DNA of 6,552 nucleotides from Planctomycetota bacterium (GCA_021818565.1 JAKATV010000476.1:1-6552), one strand, 5' to 3'; numbered from the stretch's first letter, positions 1-6,499 are shown. A program made the numbers and translations. The notes: generated by a model not told the origin, from the letters alone.

Positions 1-42
1 CGAAAGTGGATAATATCGCGCTGTAGTACTAACTTCCCCGTC

Positions 43-765
43 CTACGCATTCCGATGCAGCGTCCGCACCGTACCGTCAAAGTTTGCCACCAGCACTTCA
101 TCAGCCTTGTTGAGAAATAGACCGGTTTCAATGGTGCCGGGGATATTGCGTATGGTCTGATCGAGAATTGCCGGTTGCAGGAGTTGCGCATCGGATGGAT
201 CAAAGCGGGCGTGCAGCAGCGGATTGCCGTTATCGGTGCGGAAAAGTTCACCGCTGGCGGTCATGCGCGGCGTGGTGGTAGCCCCGATAGCGGCCAACGC
301 GCGGATCACCGTCGGCAAGGCGAATTCCACCACTTCGACAAAAACCGGGAAGCGCGATCCCAGATGTTCCACCAGCTTTTCCTCACCCACCACTACCACA
401 TACCGCTGTGCTATGGAGGCGATCACTTTTTCCCGCAGCAAATCACCGCCTCCACCCTTGGTAAGGTTCAGCGTGGGGTCAACTTCATCGGCACCATCCA
501 CGGCAATATCCAGGCGCGTGATATTGTCCAGGCTGCCCAACGGTATGCCCAGATCTCTGGCCAGCCGGGCGGTGGATTCGGAGGTAGGAATACCGACAAT
601 ATTCAAGCCATTTTCCCGCACCCGCCGGGCCAGCATTTTTACAAACGCATGGGATGCCTTGCCACTGCCTAGACCTACCGCCTGTCCACTGGTAATCAGC
701 CCCGCGGCGATGGCCCCAATGGCGTGCAATTGTTCCGGGGTGGCGCTTCTAGCGGCTTGTGTCAT
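43..765 (-). CDS. rpiA: Ribose-5-phosphate isomerase A
   Basis: Interconverts ribose 5-phosphate and ribulose 5-phosphate in the non-oxidative pentose phosphate pathway (cytoplasm), supplying ribose for nucleotides. Counting from the chosen ATG (240 residues), the sequence shows the phosphate-binding loop GLGSGKAS (31-38), PTSEST (60-65), the active-site DGADE (90-94), and KGGGGDLLREK (103-113) with the expected catalytic Glu at 112 and Lys at 103, then TDNGN and a C-terminal GLF. These are family landmarks and the gene is complete; E. coli RpiA has 219 residues. The loop is unusual: the common form is GxGTGST, here Ser replaces Thr and Lys-Ala replaces Ser-Thr. The frame is open to an ATG at 795 (250 residues), but only the ATG at 763-765 has a well-spaced Shine-Dalgarno. 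It lies 35 nt after recJ and is the last visible gene of the purQ-recJ-rpiA unit. Identity is very secure; the start is likely. Confidence 0.96.
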   Translation of the reverse strand: MTQAARSATPEQLHAIGAIAAGLITSGQAVGLGSGKASHAFVKMLARRVRENGLNIVGIPTSESTARLARDLGIPLGSLDNITRLDIAVDGADEVDPTLNLTKGGGGDLLREKVIASIAQRYVVVVGEEKLVEHLGSRFPVFVEVVEFALPTVIRALAAIGATTTPRMTASGELFRTDNGNPLLHARFDPSDAQLLQPAILDQTIRNIPGTIETGLFLNKADEVLVANFDGTVRTLHRNA

Positions 766-771
766 TGAGCA

Positions 772-777
772 TCCTTT
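772..777 (-). promoter_or_regulatory. Ribosome binding site deciding the rpiA start
   Basis: On the minus strand AAAGGA sits 6 nt before the ATG at 763-765. The upstream in-frame ATG at 793-795 has only a poorly placed GAAG near the recJ stop. This favours the 240-residue RpiA. Confidence 0.7.
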
Positions 778-800
778 CAATTCGATATCTGTCATAGCGT

Positions 801-2624
801 TTACAACTTCATTAACACTGAATCAGCCGCTTGCGCCGGGGTAGTTTCACCATGCACATGTCGCCCGTCGCTGCGGGAAAAGTCAATGATGCGCAATTCC
901 GCCTGCGGCTGCTGGTAATAATGACTCACACTGGCATGGACCACCAGATCAAGCATCATTCCGACCGTCAGCAGCGGTTCGGCATCGCCTAATCCAAATC
1001 CCACAGCTCGGCAACGGCGGTCGTTAATTTTCAGTTGCAGCGCCATATGCGCGCCGCGTGCGCCCATGCGGCGCGGTGGGGCGGCAACTTGAACGTTGCG
1101 AATCAGGAACTTCGGTTTCGTATTGCCGCAGCCAAAGGGAGCCAATGCTTCAAGTTCACTAAATGCCTGACAATCAATATCGCAAGGCTCCAGTTCTTCA
1201 TCAATTTCTAAACAGGGTACCAGGGCGTCCGCGGGTTGCGCCTGCGCGGTATAGTCGCATAATTTCCGAGTAAACGCCGCGAGTTGCGTGGTATGCATTT
1301 TTACGCCGGCGGCCGCCGCGTGGCCGCCGCCGCTTATTAACAGGTCGCGGCAGTGGGCAATGGCTTCATGCAGGGCAAAGCCCGGCACGCTGCGACCGCT
1401 GCCGCTGATGGTGTGCCCATTATCTATCAGCACAAAGGCGGGGCGGTTGAAGTGATCCACCAGGCGTGCGGCGACAATTCCCGCCACGCCGGGGTGCCAG
1501 TGCTGTTGGCAAAGCACCAGCGCCGAGGGAAGCTGCGGCATCTGCCGCACCAATTCAATGGCTTCAGCGGTTATTTTCCGCTCCGTATTCTGGCGTTCCT
1601 TGTTTTTTGTCTCCAGATATTCCGCCAGTTCATCGGCCCGGGCGGCGTCTTCGGTAGTCAGCAATTCCACGGCCATATTGGCATGGCCCATTCTGCCGGC
1701 CGCGTTAAGCCGAGGTGCCAGCGAAAAACCCACCGCCGTTCCGTCAATGCTGCGATTTTCAAATTTTGCCACGCGGATCAGCGCTTGGATGCCCGCCATA
1801 TTGGATCGCGACAGTTGCTTTAAGCCGTAACTCACCAGGATACGATTTTCGTCCAGCAATGGCACCACATCCGCTATCGTGGCCAGAGCGGTCAAGGCCG
1901 TAAAATCGATCAACATATCGCGATATGTTGGTGTAAGCTTATCTGAACCGCACAGCCTTGCCGCGACGGCCCAGACGAGTTTATACGCCACGGCGGCCCC
2001 GCATAAATCCGTATTTCCGGTCGTTGATCCGTGCAAACGCGGATGGGCAATGGCATGCGCCGGCGGCAACGGGGCCTGATATTCATGATGATCGGTGATG
2101 ACCATCGTCATACCGGCGTCGCGTCCGGCCTGCACCGCCTCCACAGCGGTAATGCCGCAATCGACGGTCAGTAACAGGCGTGCTCCGCGCCGGGCAATAT
2201 CTTTTACCGCATCAATCGATAATCCATAGCCTTCATCAATTCGATGGGGGATATACGTATCGAAATCGGCACCCGCCGCCTTCAAGAGCCGGTGCAGCAT
2301 TGTGGTTCCCGTAATTCCGTCCACGTCATAATCACCGTAGATGGTGATTTTTTCCTTGCGTGTTATCGCGCACGCCACCAGGTCCGCACAGGCCTCAAGA
2401 CCGGGAATGCTCCGCGGAGGAAGAATGTTCTTAAATTGCGGCTCCAAAAATTGGCGGGCCGATTCCGGATTGTTCAAATTCCGCGCCAGCAGCAGGCGCG
2501 TGGTCAATGGGTGGCGGCCCAGACTGCGCGATAAGCTATCAAGCTGTCGGCTATCCGCAACCGATTCCGGCAACTTCCATCGCCGCTTGAGAAAGCTGTG
2601 CGGTGCTATCGTGGGCGTGCCCAA
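801..2624 (-). CDS. recJ: Single-stranded-DNA-specific 5'-3' exonuclease RecJ
   Basis: RecJ degrades single-stranded DNA 5' to 3' in recombinational, base-excision and mismatch repair, using divalent metals. The 607-residue protein carries the DHH phosphoesterase core: IYGDYDVDGITGT (95-107, metal-binding Asp residues at 98, 100 and 102), TVDCG (153-157), DHH (178-180), and LNAAGRM (306-312). The DHHA1 part follows, with WHPGVAGIVAARL (376-388), SGSGRS (407-412) and GGGHAAAAG (432-440). The C-terminal part from about 455, including LAPFGCGN (494-501), fits the RecJ OB-fold domain. Length is close to E. coli RecJ (577). All expected motifs are intact. Translation appears to start at TTG (2622-2624) behind a perfect GGAGGT; no competing ATG of similar quality is seen at this end. 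It follows purQ by 42 nt and precedes rpiA, so it is probably co-transcribed with both. A perfect 20-bp palindrome lies inside the coding sequence. Confidence 0.96.
   Translation of the reverse strand: MGTPTIAPHSFLKRRWKLPESVADSRQLDSLSRSLGRHPLTTRLLLARNLNNPESARQFLEPQFKNILPPRSIPGLEACADLVACAITRKEKITIYGDYDVDGITGTTMLHRLLKAAGADFDTYIPHRIDEGYGLSIDAVKDIARRGARLLLTVDCGITAVEAVQAGRDAGMTMVITDHHEYQAPLPPAHAIAHPRLHGSTTGNTDLCGAAVAYKLVWAVAARLCGSDKLTPTYRDMLIDFTALTALATIADVVPLLDENRILVSYGLKQLSRSNMAGIQALIRVAKFENRSIDGTAVGFSLAPRLNAAGRMGHANMAVELLTTEDAARADELAEYLETKNKERQNTERKITAEAIELVRQMPQLPSALVLCQQHWHPGVAGIVAARLVDHFNRPAFVLIDNGHTISGSGRSVPGFALHEAIAHCRDLLISGGGHAAAAGVKMHTTQLAAFTRKLCDYTAQAQPADALVPCLEIDEELEPCDIDCQAFSELEALAPFGCGNTKPKFLIRNVQVAAPPRRMGARGAHMALQLKINDRRCRAVGFGLGDAEPLLTVGMMLDLVVHASVSHYYQQPQAELRIIDFSRSDGRHVHGETTPAQAADSVLMKL
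1911..1930. repeat. Perfect 20-bp palindrome inside recJ
   Basis: CAACATATCG is followed at once by its exact reverse complement CGATATGTTG, with no spacer. It lies in the recJ segment encoding PTYRDML (about residues 231-237). It could be a protein-binding site or a chance product of codon choice; nothing nearby decides between them. Confidence 0.6.
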
Positions 2625-2631
2625 AACGCTG

Positions 2632-2637
2632 ACCTCC
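2632..2637 (-). promoter_or_regulatory. Ribosome binding site for the recJ TTG start
   Basis: The minus strand reads GGAGGT, a perfect Shine-Dalgarno, 7 nt before TTG at 2622-2624. This strength and spacing support TTG as the genuine initiation codon. Confidence 0.85.
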
Positions 2638-2645
2638 GTGTCGGT

Positions 2646-2667
2646 ATACCGGTAAAACCGCCGGTAT
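2646..2667 (-). repeat. Small hairpin between purQ and recJ
   Basis: ATACCGG and CCGGTAT (7 bp, 8-nt loop) flank the junction just after the purQ stop and end about 8 nt before the recJ Shine-Dalgarno. An alternative inner pairing CGGT/ACCG with an AAA loop overlaps it. No U-tract follows, so it is not a classic terminator. It could affect mRNA stability or recJ translation; function is inferred only from position. Confidence 0.4.
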
Positions 2668-3482
2668 TAAACGCTCACAGCCATCGTGCTGTGAACGTAC
2701 TTAATTGCATACTCAAATAATTGCAGACCATCCGGTGCGGCCGCGCCGTCCAGCCGAGTCCAGTATGGGTGCTGCCGGATATTAATAAACCGCTCTGGAT
2801 GCGGCATAAGTCCTAAAATTCGTCCGGTGACATCGCATATTCCGGCGATGGCTCCGGCACTCCCATTGGGATTGTCGGGAAAATCTTTCGCGGGTTTTCC
2901 ATTTTCAGAAACGTAACGCAAAACAATTTGATCATTAGCTTCCAGCGCATCCATAATCGCCGGATCGCGCACCGCAAATCGCCCTTCTCCATGGGCCACC
3001 GGCAGCAGCAGAGATTTACCCGGTTCGATCCATTTGCAAACAGATGATTGAGATTGTAACCGCACCCAGCGGTCTTCAAAGCGGGCCTGGGAATTATGCG
3101 TCAGTGTGGTAGTAAATACGTCGGATGGTTCCAACTGCGGTAGCGGCCCCGGCAACAGGCCGGCCTTGACCAGAACTTGAAATCCATTGCATACGCCCAG
3201 AATCATTTTGCCATCGCGCACCCATTGCTCCAACGGCTCGCGCAGGTGGTGCAGCAATTCATTGGCCAGGATTTTCCCGCTGGCAATATCATCTCCGTAG
3301 GAAAATCCGCCGGGAATGCCCAATATCTGATAGGCTGTCAATCGCCCAGGTTCGGCCAGCAGGCGGTGTATATGTATCGTCTCTACATTGGCACCCGCCC
3401 GCTGAAAGGCTAGAGCCAGTTCTTTATCACAGTTTGTGCCGGCCGTTCGCAGCAACAGCACTCGGACAGTTGATGATTCCAT
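2667..3482 (-). CDS. purQ: Phosphoribosylformylglycinamidine synthase, glutaminase subunit PurQ
   Basis: PurQ hydrolyses glutamine and passes ammonia to PurL, which converts FGAR to FGAM in step four of purine synthesis (cytoplasm). Counting from the chosen ATG (271 residues), a class I glutamine amidotransferase fold is shown by an N-terminal strand with RTAGTNCDKE (12-21), GIPGGFSYGDD (55-65), the nucleophile elbow GVCNGFQ with catalytic Cys98, and MPHPER with catalytic His228 and Glu230. It is longer than B. subtilis PurQ (227), so it belongs to a longer separate-subunit type, not the fused PurL of E. coli. No purL or purS lies in the window. The frame continues to a TTG at 3500, but that codon sits just before the Shine-Dalgarno of the ATG at 3480-3482, so the shorter form is preferred. 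It heads the purQ-recJ-rpiA unit and has its own promoter. Confidence 0.95.
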   Translation of the reverse strand: MESSTVRVLLLRTAGTNCDKELALAFQRAGANVETIHIHRLLAEPGRLTAYQILGIPGGFSYGDDIASGKILANELLHHLREPLEQWVRDGKMILGVCNGFQVLVKAGLLPGPLPQLEPSDVFTTTLTHNSQARFEDRWVRLQSQSSVCKWIEPGKSLLLPVAHGEGRFAVRDPAIMDALEANDQIVLRYVSENGKPAKDFPDNPNGSAGAIAGICDVTGRILGLMPHPERFINIRQHPYWTRLDGAAAPDGLQLFEYAIKYVHSTMAVSV

Positions 3483-3489
3483 GAAGCGA

Positions 3490-3496
3490 TCCTTTT
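3490..3496 (-). promoter_or_regulatory. Ribosome binding site deciding the purQ start
   Basis: AAAAGGA on the minus strand lies 7 nt before the ATG at 3480-3482. The in-frame TTG at 3498-3500 lies immediately upstream of this element and would have the site inside its own coding sequence, so the ATG is favoured. Confidence 0.75.
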
Positions 3497-3508
3497 CCAA
3501 CTTGGCGC

Positions 3509-3538
3509 ATTATCGCATCGAAGTGGTCGAGAACTCAA
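3509..3538 (-). promoter_or_regulatory. Sigma70-like promoter for purQ-recJ-rpiA
   Basis: On the minus strand TTGAGT (3533-3538) is followed after 18 nt by GATAAT (3509-3514), matching 4 of 6 and 5 of 6 consensus positions. Transcription would begin near 3502, giving a leader of about 20 nt that contains the purQ Shine-Dalgarno. Position and match are both good; no experiment supports it. Confidence 0.6.
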
Positions 3539-3655
3539 GCGCCCCCGGGGAAATTGCGCCCTCGCGGCCCCAAACAACACTGCCGCAAATGTCGGCGTTC
3601 TCATCAGTGATGGCATTGCATTTTCAGGAATTGTGCGGGAAACGGCCGGAACTGC

Positions 3656-3671
3656 GGCCAGCGGGCTGGCC
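3656..3671. repeat. GC-rich hairpin upstream of the purQ promoter
   Basis: GGCCAG and CTGGCC form a 6-bp stem around CGGG, 47 nt beyond the stop of the small membrane protein gene. No T-run follows on the minus strand, so it is at best a non-canonical termination or RNA-end signal for the protease unit. Confidence 0.35.
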
Positions 3672-3696
3672 AGCTTACCCTGTCATCTGTCCCCTG

Positions 3697-3716
3697 CCCA
3701 GCGTTCCGCGCCTGGG
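3697..3716. repeat. Bulged hairpin just after the small membrane protein gene
   Basis: CCCAGCG and CGCCTGGG pair over seven base pairs with one bulged base and a 5-nt loop, right after the stop codon at 3718-3720. It lacks a U-tract. Together with the hairpin at 3656-3671 it may mark the 3' end of the protease transcript. Confidence 0.3.
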
Positions 3717-3717
3717 G

Positions 3718-3954
3718 CTAACTGGCCGAGGAGGATTTCTGCGGTGCCGGCGCGACGGGCGTTTTCTGAAAATGGCCCCAGGTCAGAAAGAATATAATGA
3801 TCGCAGTTGTGGCAGCGCCGGAAAGTTGCACCATCCAGTCAATCCAGCCGTGGGGCTTGGCCAGATAGTGGATGCTTAAATAGAGCGTGGCAACCGCTGT
3901 CAGCAAGGCCATCGCCCAACTGAGAATATTTCCAATTATGCGTCTGCGATTCAT
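3718..3954 (-). CDS. Small protein with two predicted membrane segments, unknown function
   Basis: I do not recognise this 78-residue protein. From the chosen ATG it begins MNRRR, then shows a hydrophobic stretch at about 8-31, a short polar turn with KPHGW (33-37), and a second hydrophobic stretch at about 41-60, ending in a Pro/Ala/Ser-rich tail (KTPVAPAPQKSSSAS). The N-terminal arginines suggest both ends face the cytoplasm. The ATG at 3952-3954 has GGAG (3964-3967) 9 nt upstream; an in-frame ATG at 3967-3969 (83 residues) has a weaker site. It lies 39 nt after the protease stop codon on the same strand, so co-transcription is likely. A membrane anchor or accessory role for the protease is only a guess. 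It is probably a real gene because the two-helix pattern is coherent and the spacing is operon-like. Confidence 0.7.
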   Translation of the reverse strand: MNRRRIIGNILSWAMALLTAVATLYLSIHYLAKPHGWIDWMVQLSGAATTAIIIFFLTWGHFQKTPVAPAPQKSSSAS

Positions 3955-3993
3955 AATCACGTACTCCATTATTTCGCCATTATGTCGGCGGCT

Positions 3994-6231
3994 TTAATGA
4001 TAATACTTTAATAGTTGCAACTTCATCAATATTTCCGCGGTGTCCAATTGCGTATCAAACGCCTTTTGCGGCGGAACCTTAAACGCAAAGGGGCTGGTCT
4101 TGGCCGCGGCTTTGCCGGGGCCGGCAATCAGGTCATCATTCAACCATGTTGCCTGCAGTTCCTGCAGTTGCAACGGCGAAAACCACACAGCGACATTGGG
4201 TTTTACGCCCCATACGCGGGCGTACGGTTGCCGCTGAATGCACTCGCCATCCGGCAGATAATAATATTGTTCCGTGAGTTTGAATTCTGCCGTGTCGTGT
4301 TCTCCGATGGGGATTACATTTTGTACACAGCCTTTGCCATACGTCCGGTGACCGACAATCAGGGCGCGGTGGTGATCCCGCATGGCCCCGCTGAAAATTT
4401 CCGAGGCACTGGCACTATCCTGATTGACTACCAGAATTACCGGCATATCCGGTGGAATCAGCGGGGAACCCTGGGCCGACCAGGCCTCCGGCGGTGCCGT
4501 GCGCCCACGGGTGGATAGTATGGTTCCCTGACTGATAAACATATTGCACATGCGCACCGCGGTATCCAGATAGCCGCCGGGATTATAGCGCAGGTCAATA
4601 ATTAATCCGTGCATGTGTTTTTTGAGTAACCGTTTGAGAACTTTCTTTAACTGCTGTGCGGTATCCGCCTGAAACTGCGTTACCCGCACATACGCAATGC
4701 CTTCCTTGGGGTCAATCATAAATCGCCATTTTCCCGTCGCCGGGTTACGGGCGAATCCCTTGATGGAACGAACATGAATAATCGCTCGCGTAAGATGGAA
4801 AATCAGCAGTTTGGGATTCGTGCCCCGGCGAATGCCCAGAACAACTTTCGTGCCCGGCTTTCCCATGATCTTGCGGACCACTGTATTAATGCCCAGTCCC
4901 ATCATGTTTTGCCCGTTGACTGTAACAATAACATCCCCGGCCTGAATCCCGGCTTTGTACGCGGGGGTGCCGCTAAGTGGGGAAACCACTTGCAGGAGGC
5001 CGTTGTCTACCTGGATCTGTATGCCCACACCGCCGAACTGTCCCTCCATTTCCTTGTTGAAGCCCTGCACCTGACTGGGCCAGAACGGCATGGTGAACTT
5101 GTCGGTCTTTTCCATGCACCCTTCCGTAAATTCTTTAATCAGCACGGGCAACGGCAATTTTACAGTGCTCTGGTTCATTGTCACCAGTTCACTCCACAGG
5201 CGAATCATGCCCAGAGAGTCAATGGGTTTGCTGGAAGCGGTGCGTTTAAGAAGCGTGTTGATTTCCGAGACAAATTGATCGCGCCGGGCGGTCTGCTTTA
5301 AACCGGGAAAGGTGTCGCCCAGCATCGGCGTATCGGCCATAAGTTTTACCAAATGCAACCCGCCGGTCAGCAGCGTATTGTAGGTGATCGGTAATACCCA
5401 GTCGTGCTCGGTAAGTTCCAGACACTCCACAAGCATATCCTGATGAATGCCTTTTACCGTGTGCTGCCAGCGCGAATAAACCGGAGCGTGATTTTGCTGT
5501 TCCTCTTTGATTTTCGGTTTGGGGGTGGTCGAGGGCTTTTTGAAGGCATGATCTTTGGCCAACTGGGCCTGCATGGCAAAAAATTCTTTGGGTGTGTAAG
5601 TCGCCAGCAACATGGTGCGGCGGATCACCCGATGCAGATCACGGTGATATATCCGGGAAATGCGGTACATGGTGTTAAGCTGATTATAAAGCTGTAAGGA
5701 TTCCAGCCAGCGATGCTGCTTATCAAACTGCGCCGCTTTGGCGGCAATTTGTTTCGTCAGCGTGCCGACCCAAGGTTGCTTTTTAAACGCAGTCTTATCC
5801 GTTGAAAATCCGTAGGCGGTGAGCATATATTCAAAGGCGGGAATCAGCTTTTTCGCCTTAAAATCCTTTTTTCCGGTGGCCAGCCATTTTTTATAAAACT
5901 TCTGATTCGCCACGCGCGCCTTTGCCATCGTGGTCACATAAGCCTGCCGCCAGCGGTTGATCATTGCCGCATCCGTTGTCGCCGGAGCCGCGGGAGATAA
6001 TGCCGCCAACGCCGCCAGATTCTGGGAGTGAATCAGCTCGCTAACCTTCTCGGCGTAGCTTTCGGCAGGTGAGGCGGTCAATATTGTTGTGGCCGGTGCC
6101 GCCGCCGCTGGGTGAGATGTATTCGCCACCCAACTCGTCAAAAATATCAGAGCCGCCAGGGCCAAAAGTCCGGCCGGCGTTCCACCACGGGCCCCAAAGG
6201 TTTGAACCCCAGATCGCGTGTGTTGTTGCAT
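3994..6231 (-). CDS. Exported S41-family C-terminal processing protease with PDZ domain
   Basis: This 745-residue protein is a tail-specific (Ctp/Prc-type) serine protease, expected in the periplasm. Residues 1-48 form a signal peptide: Arg-containing N-region, hydrophobic core about 20-36, and a likely cleavage site near AAAAPA. Residues about 50-390 are a helical, Lys/Ala-rich region I cannot assign; 160-215 looks faintly TPR-like. A PDZ domain covers about 400-485 (GVGIQIQVDNG, SGTPAYKAGIQAGDVI). The S41 domain follows (about 505-685) with LRYNPGG (547-553), DSASASEIFSGAM (605-617) and RTYGKGCVQ (629-637). Alignment by eye to E. coli Prc makes Ser608 and Lys633 the catalytic dyad, with the same 25-residue separation. 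A tail of about 60 residues ends in LLKYYH. The ATG has AGGTGA 6 nt upstream (6238-6243). It precedes the small membrane protein gene and is divergent from the gene at 6500. Family is very secure; substrate is unknown. Confidence 0.93.
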   Translation of the reverse strand: MQQHTRSGVQTFGARGGTPAGLLALAALIFLTSWVANTSHPAAAAPATTILTASPAESYAEKVSELIHSQNLAALAALSPAAPATTDAAMINRWRQAYVTTMAKARVANQKFYKKWLATGKKDFKAKKLIPAFEYMLTAYGFSTDKTAFKKQPWVGTLTKQIAAKAAQFDKQHRWLESLQLYNQLNTMYRISRIYHRDLHRVIRRTMLLATYTPKEFFAMQAQLAKDHAFKKPSTTPKPKIKEEQQNHAPVYSRWQHTVKGIHQDMLVECLELTEHDWVLPITYNTLLTGGLHLVKLMADTPMLGDTFPGLKQTARRDQFVSEINTLLKRTASSKPIDSLGMIRLWSELVTMNQSTVKLPLPVLIKEFTEGCMEKTDKFTMPFWPSQVQGFNKEMEGQFGGVGIQIQVDNGLLQVVSPLSGTPAYKAGIQAGDVIVTVNGQNMMGLGINTVVRKIMGKPGTKVVLGIRRGTNPKLLIFHLTRAIIHVRSIKGFARNPATGKWRFMIDPKEGIAYVRVTQFQADTAQQLKKVLKRLLKKHMHGLIIDLRYNPGGYLDTAVRMCNMFISQGTILSTRGRTAPPEAWSAQGSPLIPPDMPVILVVNQDSASASEIFSGAMRDHHRALIVGHRTYGKGCVQNVIPIGEHDTAEFKLTEQYYYLPDGECIQRQPYARVWGVKPNVAVWFSPLQLQELQATWLNDDLIAGPGKAAAKTSPFAFKVPPQKAFDTQLDTAEILMKLQLLKYYH

Positions 6232-6263
6232 GAAAAATCACCTGATCAGACGAACATAAACCC

Positions 6264-6283
6264 GCGGAATTCCGATATTCCGC
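6264..6283. repeat. Inverted repeat in the protease gene leader
   Basis: GCGGAAT and ATTCCGC form a perfect 7-bp dyad with a 6-nt centre, about 33 nt upstream of the protease ATG. It could be an operator or an mRNA hairpin. It belongs to a cluster of GGAA-TCCG elements in this divergent region. Confidence 0.45.
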
Positions 6284-6347
6284 CTGAGTAAGCAATCCTG
6301 TGCCGTCGCATTTTTCCTCGCACACGCGCACTGGAATCCGCATGGTA

Positions 6348-6378
6348 ACTATACGCCGGAACTCCGGTCAAGGGACAA
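6348..6378 (-). promoter_or_regulatory. Tentative promoter for the protease gene
   Basis: On the minus strand TTGTCC (6373-6378) and TATAGT (6348-6353) are separated by 19 nt. The spacer holds the dyad CCGGA-2 nt-TCCGG (6356-6367). The match is modest and the leader would be about 110 nt, so this is a weak call; TTGACC at 6366-6371 is a better -35 hexamer but lacks a properly spaced partner. Confidence 0.3.
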
Positions 6379-6434
6379 AAATTTTATTCAAATCGCAAAT
6401 TTATTCGAAATCGTGGGAAATACGTATCCCGATG

Positions 6435-6465
6435 TTGAGGAATTCCGGATAAAATCCGGTATGAT
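6435..6465 (+). promoter_or_regulatory. Promoter with an internal operator-like dyad for the plus-strand gene
   Basis: TTGAGG (6435-6440) and TATGAT (6460-6465) are separated by 19 nt, and the spacer contains CCGGAT-AAA-ATCCGG (6445-6459), a perfect 6-bp dyad. Transcription would begin near 6472, leaving a leader of about 28 nt with the Shine-Dalgarno AAGGAG. An overlong spacer carrying a dyad is the arrangement known for MerR-family activators, but a repressor operator is equally possible. Confidence 0.45.
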
Positions 6466-6499
6466 GTCGTTTGGCTGAACCACTGCTAAGGAGCTTTCC

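Noticed and set aside
1..42. Possible terminator or next gene downstream of rpiA
   Set aside because: No stem-loop with a T-run and no start codon with a ribosome binding site is visible; the stretch is too short to judge.
224..844. Plus-strand open frame of 206 codons, with a 165-codon frame at 175-672, opposite rpiA
   Set aside because: Both are antisense to a complete, motif-verified rpiA; their translations show no domain and no convincing ribosome binding site was noted.
1308..1328. GGCGGCC/GGCCGCC hairpin inside recJ
   Set aside because: It falls on the codons for the conserved GGGHAAAAG motif, so Gly and Ala codon composition explains it.
1353..1823. Plus-strand open frame of 156 codons opposite recJ
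   Set aside because: Antisense shadow of the RecJ DHH/DHHA1 coding sequence, with low-complexity His/Gln/Arg-rich translation.
3410..3616. Minus-strand 68-codon frame and plus-strand frame 3436-3879 spanning the purQ upstream region
   Set aside because: Both overlap known genes out of frame; their sequences are Cys/Arg-rich and unlike real proteins, and the region is better explained by the purQ promoter.
4152..4169. Perfect 9-bp tandem duplication CCTGCAGTT x2
   Set aside because: In frame within the protease C-terminal tail (LQLQELQ) and only two units, so most likely a trivial local duplication.
4015..5301. Plus-strand open frames opposite the S41 protease gene (4015-4518 and 4774-5301)
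   Set aside because: They are antisense to intact catalytic and PDZ coding sequence and show no recognisable protein features.
6041..6343. Minus-strand open frame of 100 codons overlapping the protease N-terminus in another frame
   Set aside because: It lies largely over the leader and signal-peptide region, has no domain, and the protease frame has the better-placed Shine-Dalgarno.
6342..6452. Plus-strand 36-codon frame in the divergent regulatory region
   Set aside because: No Shine-Dalgarno before its ATG, and it runs through the candidate promoter elements of both flanking genes.
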